A DNA stretch of 64,000 nt from positions 1 through 64,000 of IMG/VR virus record IMGVR_UViG_3300024180_000003, one strand, 5' to 3'. Source of the DNA: a virus. Of this stretch, positions 37,481 through 45,067 are shown one piece after another (position 1 is the stretch's first letter; each line of letters begins with the position of its first letter). The notes under the pieces were generated by a model. It was given only the letters and a program-made list of their open reading frames with translations, did not search any database and was not told the DNA's origin. Both the position numbers and the translations under genes were made by a program.

Positions 37481-37681
37481 TTACTGACAGTGGTAGTTTA
37501 AGTACCTCTGTAATGCTTTTGCAAAATGTGTTCCTTTATCTTTTAATTTACTTTTTTCTTTACGTACTTTTGAACAAGATAGTTTTCCAATCCTCTTTTT
37601 TAATATACCCGGTTTTACCGGATCGTGTGGACCTTCATATAGCACCTCAAGTATTACATCTTTTAAATCGTTCCTATTCAT
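37481..37681 (-). CDS. Small basic protein with amphipathic N-terminus
   Basis: A 66-residue basic protein. The start MNRNDLKDVILEVLYEGPHD is amphipathic and Glu-rich like other candidate signals here, and the rest is Lys-rich (LKKRIGKLSCSKVRKEKSKL) with two Cys. If the N-terminal part is removed, a very basic 50-residue peptide would remain, suited to DNA binding inside the head. That is inference. It is separated by five bases from its upstream neighbour, another short basic protein. Confidence 0.55.
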   Translation of the reverse strand: MNRNDLKDVILEVLYEGPHDPVKPGILKKRIGKLSCSKVRKEKSKLKDKGTHFAKALQRYLNYHCQ

Positions 37682-37686
37682 GTTAG

Positions 37687-37884
37687 TTATATTGCATTTC
37701 TTTTTTTAAGTTCCAAACTAATTACTTTTCTTTTTCTCTTCATAGAAGGGCTATCGAGATGCTTTAACAGCTCCTTTGTTGATGTACTTGCAACTGTATA
37801 GTGCTTCCATTCCCATTTGCTGGTCATTCTACCGTTACGGTCTTTTTTATATTCTTTAGAACTTGGTTTTAGTTTTGGTGCCAT
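37687..37884 (-). CDS. Small basic protein, unknown function
   Basis: A 65-residue protein, strongly basic (KLKPSSKEYKKDRNGRMTSK, then MKRKRKVISLELKKRNAI). No domain is recognised and no targeting-like N-terminus is present. It lies between the 226-residue basic protein and another short basic protein in a tightly packed block. Nucleic-acid binding is the only suggestion the composition allows. Confidence 0.5.
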   Translation of the reverse strand: MAPKLKPSSKEYKKDRNGRMTSKWEWKHYTVASTSTKELLKHLDSPSMKRKRKVISLELKKRNAI

Positions 37885-37897
37885 TTTAATATTACTG

Positions 37898-38578
37898 TTA
37901 TTTCTCTTTCCATATATCCCCTCGTCTACATCTTACCACTGCTCCTGAGGCATAAGCTGATGGCCATGTGTCGTATTTCTGTTTTGCTAATCTAGTACAT
38001 CTATCGTCTTTCTTCTCGTTTAAATTACCGTCAGTATAAGCATCGTATCTATCTTCATCGCTTTGTGCATAATTTAACATATCGTTCAAATCGTAATCAC
38101 TATGAAGTTTTGGATTCAAAATAGTTACAGCGTTAGGTAAATCGTCTCCTCTTCCTATATGGAGTTCATAATCTACGCCAGGTTTGTATTTACTTCTTAA
38201 GTGGTTAACAACGTCCTCAATAGCGTCTAAATCGTATCCAAAGCTAATTAAGTTTTGAGGGTTTTTTATTTCGTTTACCATCCCTACTACTAGGTTTGTT
38301 AAATCTTCTTTTGTTACCTTTGCTTTTTTTGTATTCTTCACGACTGTCTTTCCTTTACTTCCTGCTTTCTTTTTCTTTGCTGCAGTAGCGGCTCTTTGGC
38401 CTTTTGTTAAACTCTGTGCTTTTGATTTCGGCAAGCACCTATCCGGATTTTTTTTATTCTTTGAAGTACCACAGTCTCCTGCTATGTTACCAGAAGATGA
38501 TATTCTTACCCATTTTTCTTTTTTAAACCAATCTCTTAATGACTCTTTAACTATATCTCTTACTGTACTTTGTTTCAT
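37898..38578 (-). CDS. Basic Cys-containing phage protein with two conserved modules
   Basis: A 226-residue protein. It starts MKQSTVRDIVKESLRDWFKK (amphipathic signal-like helix). Residues about 23-75 are a basic module (WVRISSSGNIAGDCGTSKNK, then CLPKSKAQSLTKGQRAATAA) that I recall from many large phages. Residues about 90-110 repeat a helix of the N-terminal kind (TKEDLTNLVVGMVNEIKN). The last 30 residues (CTRLAKQKYDTWPSAYASGA, then VVRCRRGD) are another widespread phage or virus module, often at protein C-termini. Function of both modules is unknown to me; Cys and Lys/Arg content fits DNA or metal binding. It is coupled by a one-base overlap to the 118-residue gene. Confidence 0.65.
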   Translation of the reverse strand: MKQSTVRDIVKESLRDWFKKEKWVRISSSGNIAGDCGTSKNKKNPDRCLPKSKAQSLTKGQRAATAAKKKKAGSKGKTVVKNTKKAKVTKEDLTNLVVGMVNEIKNPQNLISFGYDLDAIEDVVNHLRSKYKPGVDYELHIGRGDDLPNAVTILNPKLHSDYDLNDMLNYAQSDEDRYDAYTDGNLNEKKDDRCTRLAKQKYDTWPSAYASGAVVRCRRGDIWKEK

Positions 38579-38934
38579 TACTGTATACGTATTACTTCTG
38601 ATAATAGTTTAATTACTACACCAGCGAGAACTGTAAATATAATCCAAAGAGCTTTCTGTACACTATCTTTCCATTTTTTTAAATCTTGTATTTCTTGAAG
38701 TTTATTGAAAAAATCTTTTTCATTATCTTCCATCCTTTTACGGAAAGCTGAGTTTTGATTGGTTTTAACTATAGTACCGTCTTCTGGGTTTAGTAATGTA
38801 TACTTGAGATCCGACATATCATCTTTCAGTCCTTTAACGTCTTTCAGCATAATTTTTAGTTCACCGTTAGGCATATGCTTTTTTATGTGAACTAATTCTT
38901 TAAGTACTGATTCAAGTAAATCTTTTTGTGTCAT
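38578..38934 (-). CDS. Coiled-coil protein with C-terminal membrane segment (XhlA-like)
   Basis: A 118-residue protein starting MTQKDLLESVLKELVHIKKH. Residues about 20-90 are coiled-coil-like and end in DLKKWKDSVQK; residues about 94-113 (ALWIIFTVLAGVVIKLLSEV) form a single transmembrane helix near the C-terminus. That order is typical of XhlA-type haemolysin/holin-associated proteins. It may help lysis or anchor something at the membrane. No endolysin or canonical holin is visible next to it, so the lysis role is uncertain. The N-terminus also resembles the amphipathic signals in findings. A TATTTATA motif lies 31 bases upstream. Confidence 0.55.
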   Translation of the reverse strand: MTQKDLLESVLKELVHIKKHMPNGELKIMLKDVKGLKDDMSDLKYTLLNPEDGTIVKTNQNSAFRKRMEDNEKDFFNKLQEIQDLKKWKDSVQKALWIIFTVLAGVVIKLLSEVIRIQ

Positions 38935-38965
38935 ATTAACTATGCTAGAATTTGTATATATATCT

Positions 38966-38973
38966 TATAAATA
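38966..38973 (-). promoter_or_regulatory. TATTTATA motif upstream of the 118-residue gene
   Basis: Exact motif in a 43-base gap, 31 bases upstream of ATG 38934. Confidence 0.35.
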
Positions 38974-38977
38974 TAGT

Positions 38978-39553
38978 CTATTCTAGCTTAAGTTTTAAAA
39001 ATTCTATATACTCCTGTAATTCTTTAGTAATTTTTCTTTTTGTTTCCGTTTCATTACTTTTCCAGTCCTCTATATCTCCTTGCTCTGTTACAAATGTTTG
39101 CTTAGATGAGTTGTTTATATGCTCAATTTTTTGCTCAAATGCTTTGATAAAGTATTTAATATTACCCTTGTTAACACTTCTAATGTAGTCTTCAAATAAT
39201 CCGTTTTTCCTGAGCTCTTCCGTATATGTCATATAACAGTTAAAACACATTTTTGATTTCTTATATGTCTCTTTACTCAGGTAGTAATTCATTGGTCCGC
39301 TGCATTTAGGACAGGTAAGAGGAGTCTGCATTGCTTTTTTTGCTGCGTCAAACTTGGTAACGTTTTGTTTTATCCCGTTCTTTATTACCCATTGTTTTCC
39401 ATTTTCTTCCCAAACTTCACCTTCTTTATGTACTGTGTATGTTTTTTTATACCCTATCTGTGACTTAGTAGATGCAGTATAATCTTTTTTAATAAGATTT
39501 CTCATGCGCTCTACATCAGCTTTTTTAAACTCTTTTTTTAGTTTATTACTCAT
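38978..39553 (-). CDS. Zinc-ribbon protein, unknown function
   Basis: A 191-residue protein with a CPKC pair at 81/84 and a CFNC pair at 103/106, spaced as a zinc ribbon. The surrounding sequence is basic and helical (KEFKKADVERMRNLIKKDY at the start, TKRKITKELQEYIEFLKLKL at the end). A treble-clef or zinc-ribbon protein that binds nucleic acid or RNA polymerase is plausible; the specific job is unknown. It overlaps the HAD phosphatase gene by eight bases. Confidence 0.7.
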   Translation of the reverse strand: MSNKLKKEFKKADVERMRNLIKKDYTASTKSQIGYKKTYTVHKEGEVWEENGKQWVIKNGIKQNVTKFDAAKKAMQTPLTCPKCSGPMNYYLSKETYKKSKMCFNCYMTYTEELRKNGLFEDYIRSVNKGNIKYFIKAFEQKIEHINNSSKQTFVTEQGDIEDWKSNETETKRKITKELQEYIEFLKLKLE

Positions 39554-40136
39554 ATCCTAACTCTTTAAGACCGTTTAGTGCTTCTGTTATGTCTCCTCCT
39601 TTAACTCTAAACGCTATACCGCCTTTTGCTCTCCACTCTTCTATGTTTGACTTTTTATCATCAATGAGTATAGCATTAGGGTTAGCATAGTTTTGTTTAT
39701 ATGCTGAGTATGCAAATATTACTTTAGGTTTTGGAGTAAGTTGATTCTTAACCCAGAGGTTTTTACCTAATCTGGATGTGTTATCTCTTGATGGTGAAGT
39801 AAGAAGCGATGGATTGTATTTAGATATAAAGCTCCAGAGTTCTTTTCCTCTTGGCATCCAGTCCATTCCTACCCAGAATGATACACCAACTATTTGGTCT
39901 ATAAATTTCCAGAATTCAGTCATGCCGAATATTGCCTCAAAATCTTTTGGCTTAATTACTTTTTTTATGTCCTTAAGTGGGTAGTGATCAGGACCAACCT
40001 CATTTACTTTATCAAAGAATCTTTTTTCGAAGTCTGTTAATACTCCGTCCATATCGCAATATATCTTATACTTTGATGTTTTTTCTGCTACTGTTGGTGG
40101 GTGTGCATCTAATAAATCTATTATACTTGTATTCAT
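39546..40136 (-). CDS. HAD-superfamily phosphatase (nucleotidase-like)
   Basis: A 196-residue HAD hydrolase. Motif I is CDMDGVLTDFE with nucleophile Asp28 and acid/base Asp30. Motif II is LLTSPSRD near 108-115. Motif IV is AILIDDKKSNIEEW near 155-168. This layout resembles 5'(3')-deoxyribonucleotidases and other phage HAD phosphatases. It would dephosphorylate nucleotides or nucleic-acid ends in the cytoplasm; the exact substrate cannot be read. The first 20 residues (MNTSIIDLLDAHPPTVAEK) precede the domain. A 76-base AT-rich gap separates it from the upstream fusion protein. Confidence 0.8.
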   Translation of the reverse strand: MNTSIIDLLDAHPPTVAEKTSKYKIYCDMDGVLTDFEKRFFDKVNEVGPDHYPLKDIKKVIKPKDFEAIFGMTEFWKFIDQIVGVSFWVGMDWMPRGKELWSFISKYNPSLLTSPSRDNTSRLGKNLWVKNQLTPKPKVIFAYSAYKQNYANPNAILIDDKKSNIEEWRAKGGIAFRVKGGDITEALNGLKELGYE

Positions 40137-40212
40137 AACCTTTTTTTAGTTTATACTATTCTTTCTTAATATACGAATTTTTTTTCTAACTACCAACTGT
40201 TTACTGTTATTT

Positions 40213-41781
40213 CTATATAGTGTAAACCGGTGTAGATGTTTTGAAGTCTTTCTTTCTCATTATAGTCTTTGCGTACATATCTATACCATCATCTGTAACA
40301 TCAATTGCAAAAGGAACGTTAATATCATTGTTGAAATCTTTTACTACTGCGTTAATATCCGTATCTAATCTTGAAAGAGGTTTACCATGTTTTCTATGTA
40401 ACCTCTTAAACATACCAATTAGTTCTGGTACTGTTATTGTTTTACCGTTCCGGTCATCGTTAGCTCTGTCCAAAAAGTGTTTTGTAAACTCTATATCTAT
40501 CCCTAACTTTATAAAAAGTTTATCTGCGTATTTTTCTATTGCGTTTAATTCTGTTTTTGTAATATTTTCACCTACAATTGATTCCTTTTTAGTCTTTTCT
40601 AAAGAGTCTCCTGCTTTTTTAGCAGCTTTATACGCTTTTGAGTTTTTATGAGAAGCTTTCTTTCCTTTCTTTTTCTTAGCATTAATATTAGCCCAGAGAC
40701 CTTCTTCTAAACCTTTTAAACTATCCTCCCAGTTACGGAAAGTTATGTTGCCTAATAGGTACGCTTCTTTTTCTATCTCCATTAAGTACTCATCTTCATT
40801 TGTATTTGAAGTACCTATACGCCCTAACCTACCTTCTATGTTCTGAATATGGTGAATCATTTCGTGAGCAAAAGATCTAACGATATCTTTATCGTGTCTT
40901 CCTTCTGCGAAAAGTACTATCTCTTTTAATGATGGACTGTAATATGCAGTTCTGCCGAAAAAGTTACTTGCTTCTATTGGGTCCCTTTTAATTTTTATTT
41001 CCGGTAAAGGTAATATGTTCATTTTACGGTCTAACATATATTCAGTCAAAGATGTTATATAATCTTTTAATTCTAGTTTCTTACCTGCTTCTTCATTTAT
41101 TTCTACCTCTAATTGTTCTACTTCGTTATTTTCGTTAAGAGCAAAATATTCATCTATAATTCCGCTGAGACTTGAGCTTATTACTTCTGCTACTATTTTA
41201 TCTTTCAAACCTGTAAGTATTGATAGTATTTCTTCTCTAGATAACTCTTTAGGGAAAAAATCTAAAATCTTATCTAAGTTACCCGATAGTATATTGTTTC
41301 TAAAATCTGTTGCTCTAATTGTTGACCCAGGTTTTGCTGCGAGTGCTAATCCTTTAACATTGGGAGCGTTTTTATAAGTAGTAACTCTCCTTAAATCTAC
41401 AAAATCTTTCTCACCTCTTATTCCTGTTACTGATGCGAATTCTTGTTCAGGGTTAGCTTGTGCATAATCTTTGGCTGCAAACATTGGGTTGCTCCCTCCG
41501 TCTTTTATCTCAACATTACCTAAGTATTTAGCATAAGTATTCCATATAGACATTGATTCATCTTTAGATATACCGTTTCTCTCACCTGCTCCTACGAAAA
41601 CTATAACCTTGTCTATATTCGGTTTTTCACCGTTGCTGCCACCTAGAAGTGAAGCACCAGTTTCTTTGTAATTATCTTTATTATATATTGAACCGTTATA
41701 TGAGCCGTCTAATAATGACTTTACTACGTTGTAATGTCCTCTATGAGGAGGTTTATATGCGCCTGGGTATAATGCTATCAT
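40213..41781 (-). CDS. Three-part fusion: nucleotidyltransferase, HExxH protease, phage C-terminal domain
   Basis: A 522-residue protein. Residues 1-165 form a cytidylyltransferase-like domain: YPGAYKPPHRGHYNVV (HRGH at 13-16, the HxGH motif), VFVGAGERNGIS, and GSTIRATDFR near 152-161, as in NMN or pantetheine-phosphate adenylyltransferases. Residues about 240-345 carry FAHEMIHHIQNIEGR with HExxH at 306-310 and Glu residues downstream, as in zinc metallopeptidases. A basic linker (KKKKGKKASHKN) follows. Residues about 432-519 form a compact domain (FTKHFLDRANDDRNGKTIT, ending AKTIMRKKDFKTSTPVYT) that I recall from other T4-like marine phage proteins, of unknown function. The substrate of each part is unknown. 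It overlaps the P-loop kinase gene by four bases. Confidence 0.75.
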   Translation of the reverse strand: MIALYPGAYKPPHRGHYNVVKSLLDGSYNGSIYNKDNYKETGASLLGGSNGEKPNIDKVIVFVGAGERNGISKDESMSIWNTYAKYLGNVEIKDGGSNPMFAAKDYAQANPEQEFASVTGIRGEKDFVDLRRVTTYKNAPNVKGLALAAKPGSTIRATDFRNNILSGNLDKILDFFPKELSREEILSILTGLKDKIVAEVISSSLSGIIDEYFALNENNEVEQLEVEINEEAGKKLELKDYITSLTEYMLDRKMNILPLPEIKIKRDPIEASNFFGRTAYYSPSLKEIVLFAEGRHDKDIVRSFAHEMIHHIQNIEGRLGRIGTSNTNEDEYLMEIEKEAYLLGNITFRNWEDSLKGLEEGLWANINAKKKKGKKASHKNSKAYKAAKKAGDSLEKTKKESIVGENITKTELNAIEKYADKLFIKLGIDIEFTKHFLDRANDDRNGKTITVPELIGMFKRLHRKHGKPLSRLDTDINAVVKDFNNDINVPFAIDVTDDGIDMYAKTIMRKKDFKTSTPVYTI

Positions 41782-42719
41782 GCTAAAAATGATTGTACTT
41801 TAGAGTCTATTTCTCCTACTGAGGAGTGATTTAATTTTTCTTGAAATGTTGGATTGTATATCATATCTACAATATTATCTAGAACTTCATCTGCTTTTCC
41901 TTTTCTTTTTATATTGCTGTCTCTATACTTTTGAACTGCTGCTTTAAGCTTATCCTGTCCTGGGCCTGCTCCGTTCTTTCTGTAAGCTTTTAGAAATGCA
42001 GTTTTAATTGCTTTGTCTTCTGATCTATTTTCTTTATCCCAATCTATACTACCAACATCTTTTATAAATTGTTGCTCTTCTTCAGGTGTCATCTCTACTG
42101 GTACAAAGAAGGAAGAGCCGCCGACATTATTATCTTGATTAAATTTCTCTAAATAATCTTTTACTCCACTTAAGCCACTTTTAGCAGCTTTATCAAATCC
42201 TTCAACTTCTTTTTTATATTTACCGCCTCTATCACTTACAAAGATAGATAAGTTACCTTTTAACTGTCTGTTAAAGTCTTCTATTTTAGTATACACATTT
42301 CTCCAGGTAGCAAATACAGAATCGCCAGGAATATTTCTTTCCCTAGCCATAAAGTTAGAAACGTAAGAAATCATAGGGTGAGCATACACCATAACCATAT
42401 AGACCTGGTAGCCTGTTGCAAGTAATTTATCTAGATTTTTTTGGAAGCCTGCTCCGGATGCAGTAGTATCCCAAACAAAGCTAGTTTTTTCTTCTGCTGC
42501 TGCCATTGCGTCTTTGGACGTTTGATTGGCTGCTGGTCCTAGTTTGTTGTAATACGGGTGGTCTTTGTCCTCCACGTACTTGTCTGGGTTGAATTGTACT
42601 AGGCTGTCTAGTCCTAATTGGTTGAGTAGGTACGTTTTCCCTGATCCTGCTCCTCCCGCCATTATTATTGCTTTGGGTGCGGATCTGTCCTCTAGTATTA
42701 GTGTTGATAATTTTATCAT
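41778..42719 (-). CDS. P-loop kinase (zeta-toxin-like) with LILE N-terminus
   Basis: A 313-residue P-loop protein starting MIKLSTLILEDRSAPK. Walker A is GGAGSGKT at 22-29, followed by NPDKYVEDKDHPYY and FVWDTTASGAG, the order found in zeta-toxin/polynucleotide-kinase-type P-loop kinases; ARERNIPGDSVFATWRNVY supplies Arg residues of a lid. The C-terminal 120 residues are helical and unfamiliar. It may phosphorylate a nucleotide sugar, nucleotide or nucleic-acid end. The ten residues before the domain fit a capsid-targeting signal with Glu10. Its first 239 bases overlap the lipoprotein gene in another frame. I chose ATG 42719 because the P-loop begins only 21 residues later. Confidence 0.8.
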   Translation of the reverse strand: MIKLSTLILEDRSAPKAIIMAGGAGSGKTYLLNQLGLDSLVQFNPDKYVEDKDHPYYNKLGPAANQTSKDAMAAAEEKTSFVWDTTASGAGFQKNLDKLLATGYQVYMVMVYAHPMISYVSNFMARERNIPGDSVFATWRNVYTKIEDFNRQLKGNLSIFVSDRGGKYKKEVEGFDKAAKSGLSGVKDYLEKFNQDNNVGGSSFFVPVEMTPEEEQQFIKDVGSIDWDKENRSEDKAIKTAFLKAYRKNGAGPGQDKLKAAVQKYRDSNIKRKGKADEVLDNIVDMIYNPTFQEKLNHSSVGEIDSKVQSFLA

Positions 42720-43317
42720 CTGTCGTGTTATTTGTTCTTCGGTTTCTTACTTCTAGTTTAATTATATCTGCAATCTCGTCTACTGTTTGAGTTCTTCTTG
42801 TAGTTTGTCTTAATCTTCTACCTGAAGGAACTATATTAACACTTCTTCTACCGTACATGTATGTTGCATTCCATCCTCTATTATAATTAGGATAATAGTT
42901 CCAATTGTGCCATCCGTAGTAGTTATTCCAACCGTAGTTATTATACCCCCATCTGTCGTATCCAAATGGTGACCATCTATGAGGTGTGATACCCCATGCC
43001 CAATCGTTCCACATTTGAGTTCTGTTCCAATAGGGACTATAACCTAACCCGTAGTATGGATTATACCTATTGTACCTGTTACCTAGAATACGATTATTCC
43101 AATCAAATGATATGGGTTGACTTAACGCATATTGAGCAAAGTCAAATCTAAAATTAAAATCTGTTCTTAATAGTCGTTGAAGTTCAAACTCATTATCTAT
43201 TACTATTATTTCTGCATCTGATCCTTGTATGCTATAGTTAGGATCGTGATTTAAGGTGCTTACCTGTAAAGAAGAGCATCCTGTTAATAATACTAGTAAA
43301 AATAATAACTTTTTCAT
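42481..43317 (-). CDS. Phage-borne lipoprotein with Tyr/Trp/Asn-rich middle and basic overprinted tail
   Basis: A 278-residue protein with a clear lipoprotein signal: MKKLLFLLVLLTGCSSLQVS, lipobox LTGC with Cys14. Residues about 75-150 are very rich in Tyr, Trp, Asn and Gly (YNPYYGLGYSPYWNR, NNYGWNNYYGWHNW). Similar lipoproteins are common in Flavobacteriia, so a host origin is likely. The last 80 residues are Arg/Gln/Thr/Ser-rich and lie entirely over the start of the P-loop kinase gene in a different frame. It would sit on the periplasmic side of a membrane; superinfection exclusion or envelope change is a guess. It starts three bases after the nuclease gene, with a TATTTATA motif 32 bases upstream of the ATG. 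Confidence 0.75.
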   Translation of the reverse strand: MKKLLFLLVLLTGCSSLQVSTLNHDPNYSIQGSDAEIIVIDNEFELQRLLRTDFNFRFDFAQYALSQPISFDWNNRILGNRYNRYNPYYGLGYSPYWNRTQMWNDWAWGITPHRWSPFGYDRWGYNNYGWNNYYGWHNWNYYPNYNRGWNATYMYGRRSVNIVPSGRRLRQTTRRTQTVDEIADIIKLEVRNRRTNNTTDDKIINTNTRGQIRTQSNNNGGRSRIRENVPTQPIRTRQPSTIQPRQVRGGQRPPVLQQTRTSSQSNVQRRNGSSRRKN

Positions 43318-43320
43318 ACA

Positions 43321-44103
43321 TTATAATTTTAGAGTTGTAGGGTAACTATTATAAATAGGTTCTGTATTAGGGTTCTCTAATGAATATAGTTTATATATCA
43401 TTTTAAACAATTCAAAATTTTCCTCTATTTCATCTATTTGTAATACTTTCCACCCTTTACCTTGTATTACGTTTTTCTGTTTTGATGGACCTCTAGAATG
43501 AGCTTTTAACCATATTATCCCTGTACGTTGTATTTTTATTCCTTTTGCTTCTTCTAAACCTTTTGCATAAGCTGAAAGCTGTAAATCAAAAGACTTGTGG
43601 ACTGAATTGGATGTTTTAATATCCAGTAGCCATATTTCTCCGTGCATCTTTACTACCAAGTCTGCTGTTCCTGCATATTTGTGTTCATCTGACCATACAA
43701 AATCTTCAGCAGATATTAATTCCGGCTTATGTGTTCTCCAGAAATCAGCAAACTTTAATATCATTTCCCAAACTATTTGAGAGTATTTTGCATTGCCGTA
43801 ATCATCCATCCAGGTAACTTCTTTACCTAGAACTAATTGTTCACATGCTTCATGTACCTGTGTTCCTTGTTTTCCTGCTCGTCTCATAATAAGATCGGCG
43901 TTATGCCCAACATCCTTGAGCCAAGACTCAAAAAATTTGTTTTTGGGCATATACTGAAGTATGGTTGTTACGGACGGGTAATATACTCCTTCGCCTCTCT
44001 TATAAACTCTTCTATCTAAGAAATTAATCTGCTTTAGTTGGGGATTAAAATCTAATCTTTTCTTTTCATTCTGTTCAAGAATATTCATTCCTTGCTTTAT
44101 CAT
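43321..44103 (-). CDS. PD-(D/E)XK exonuclease, RecB/Cas4-like
   Basis: A 260-residue nuclease. GTQVHEACEQL (H84, E85) precedes the core EHKYAGTADLVV (Asp148), EIWLLDIKTSNS (Asp161, Lys163) and the QLSAYAKGLEEA motif (Gln175, Tyr179). This H-E, D, DxK, QxxxY set is the RecB-family nuclease signature found in Cas4 and phage exonucleases. It probably processes DNA ends in replication or recombination. Its start overlaps the primase stop by four bases (ATGA), tying it to DNA replication. An in-frame Met6 is an alternative start. Confidence 0.85.
   Translation of the reverse strand: MIKQGMNILEQNEKKRLDFNPQLKQINFLDRRVYKRGEGVYYPSVTTILQYMPKNKFFESWLKDVGHNADLIMRRAGKQGTQVHEACEQLVLGKEVTWMDDYGNAKYSQIVWEMILKFADFWRTHKPELISAEDFVWSDEHKYAGTADLVVKMHGEIWLLDIKTSNSVHKSFDLQLSAYAKGLEEAKGIKIQRTGIIWLKAHSRGPSKQKNVIQGKGWKVLQIDEIEENFELFKMIYKLYSLENPNTEPIYNSYPTTLKL
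43350..43357 (-). promoter_or_regulatory. TATTTATA motif upstream of the lipoprotein
   Basis: Exact motif inside the 3' end of the nuclease gene, 32 bases upstream of the lipoprotein ATG 43317. It could also be chance because it lies in coding sequence. Confidence 0.25.
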
Positions 44104-45023
44104 AGGTTTAATTTTTGCAGCATTATTTTAGAAAAGTCTAGTTCTGCTGCGTTCTGTACTAATTTAGTAAAGTTTTTAAACCCTAACTGTGATGGGTCTT
44201 TACCTTTTAGCTCTATTAAATAAACTTTAAATCCTGCTGCTATAAATTTTTCAGCTATTTTTAAAGCTGCGTCTTGAGCATCTTCGTCTAATGCGATATA
44301 TATGTCTGTAAGACGGCTTGTTATTATTTTTTTATATAGTTCAGTTGATACACTTTTACCAAGAAGCGGTATGGCGTTTCTTTTAATTGCCATTGCATCA
44401 AACACTCCTTCACATAGTATGATTGGAGCATTCCAGTTAATAAGGTTTTCGTAAAATATTATGTCTTTAGAAACTTCAGGATTTTTGTATTTAAAGAAGT
44501 TTCCATCATAGCTTCTTCCAACAAAATAGTTGAGCCTATTGGACTCAGTATAACTTGGCAAAATAACTCGTCCTCCATACTCACCAGTTGTGCAGTATCC
44601 AATACTATATTTAATAAAATCATTGTCGGTAAGTCCTCGTTCATATAGGTAGTTTTTAACTATATTAGCTACAACTGATGTGTTTGATGCTTTATATAGT
44701 AGTTGATACTCTTTTGGTAGCTCTACTATAGATAGCTGTTTATATTCTATATTTGAACCTTTAGGTAGGTACTTTAGAACTAATGCTGCTTCTTCCTTTG
44801 GTGTTCTTAGCTGTTTTAGTAATGAGCGTATAGTACGGCCTCTTGTCTGACATACCCAGCACTCCCAAGGGTTATGTCCCTCCTCGTTAGTTTCCATGTT
44901 TATCTCTAACTTGGGTTTTCTATGGTTGCAAAATGGACAGTGAAAAGCGTGGTTTCCTCTAGCTCTCTTATGAGATTTACCCAAGAGGTTTTCAATAGAA
45001 CCTAATAAAAAAGAATATTCCAT
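44100..45023 (-). CDS. DNA primase (CHC2 zinc finger plus TOPRIM)
   Basis: A 307-residue primase. The N-terminal zinc finger has CPFC at 29-32 and CWVC at 55-58. A TOPRIM domain follows, with IILCEGVFDAMAI (Glu205) and IYIALDEDAQDAAL (Asp246, Asp248). Residues about 130-180 (YSIGYCTTGEYGGRVILPSY, then FVGRSY) match the RNA-polymerase core of DnaG/gp61-type primases. It makes RNA primers on the lagging strand. Length is like T4 gp61 (342 residues). A replicative helicase is not seen in the window. It is coupled to the downstream nuclease. Confidence 0.9.
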   Translation of the reverse strand: MEYSFLLGSIENLLGKSHKRARGNHAFHCPFCNHRKPKLEINMETNEEGHNPWECWVCQTRGRTIRSLLKQLRTPKEEAALVLKYLPKGSNIEYKQLSIVELPKEYQLLYKASNTSVVANIVKNYLYERGLTDNDFIKYSIGYCTTGEYGGRVILPSYTESNRLNYFVGRSYDGNFFKYKNPEVSKDIIFYENLINWNAPIILCEGVFDAMAIKRNAIPLLGKSVSTELYKKIITSRLTDIYIALDEDAQDAALKIAEKFIAAGFKVYLIELKGKDPSQLGFKNFTKLVQNAAELDFSKIMLQKLNL

Positions 45024-45067
45024 GTAGTTGTCCGTAACTATTATCTTATAATATAAGAAAAATAATT

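Noticed and set aside
44459-44644. Short minus-strand frame inside the primase gene
   Set aside because: It lies fully inside a well-supported primase in another frame and has no recognisable feature.
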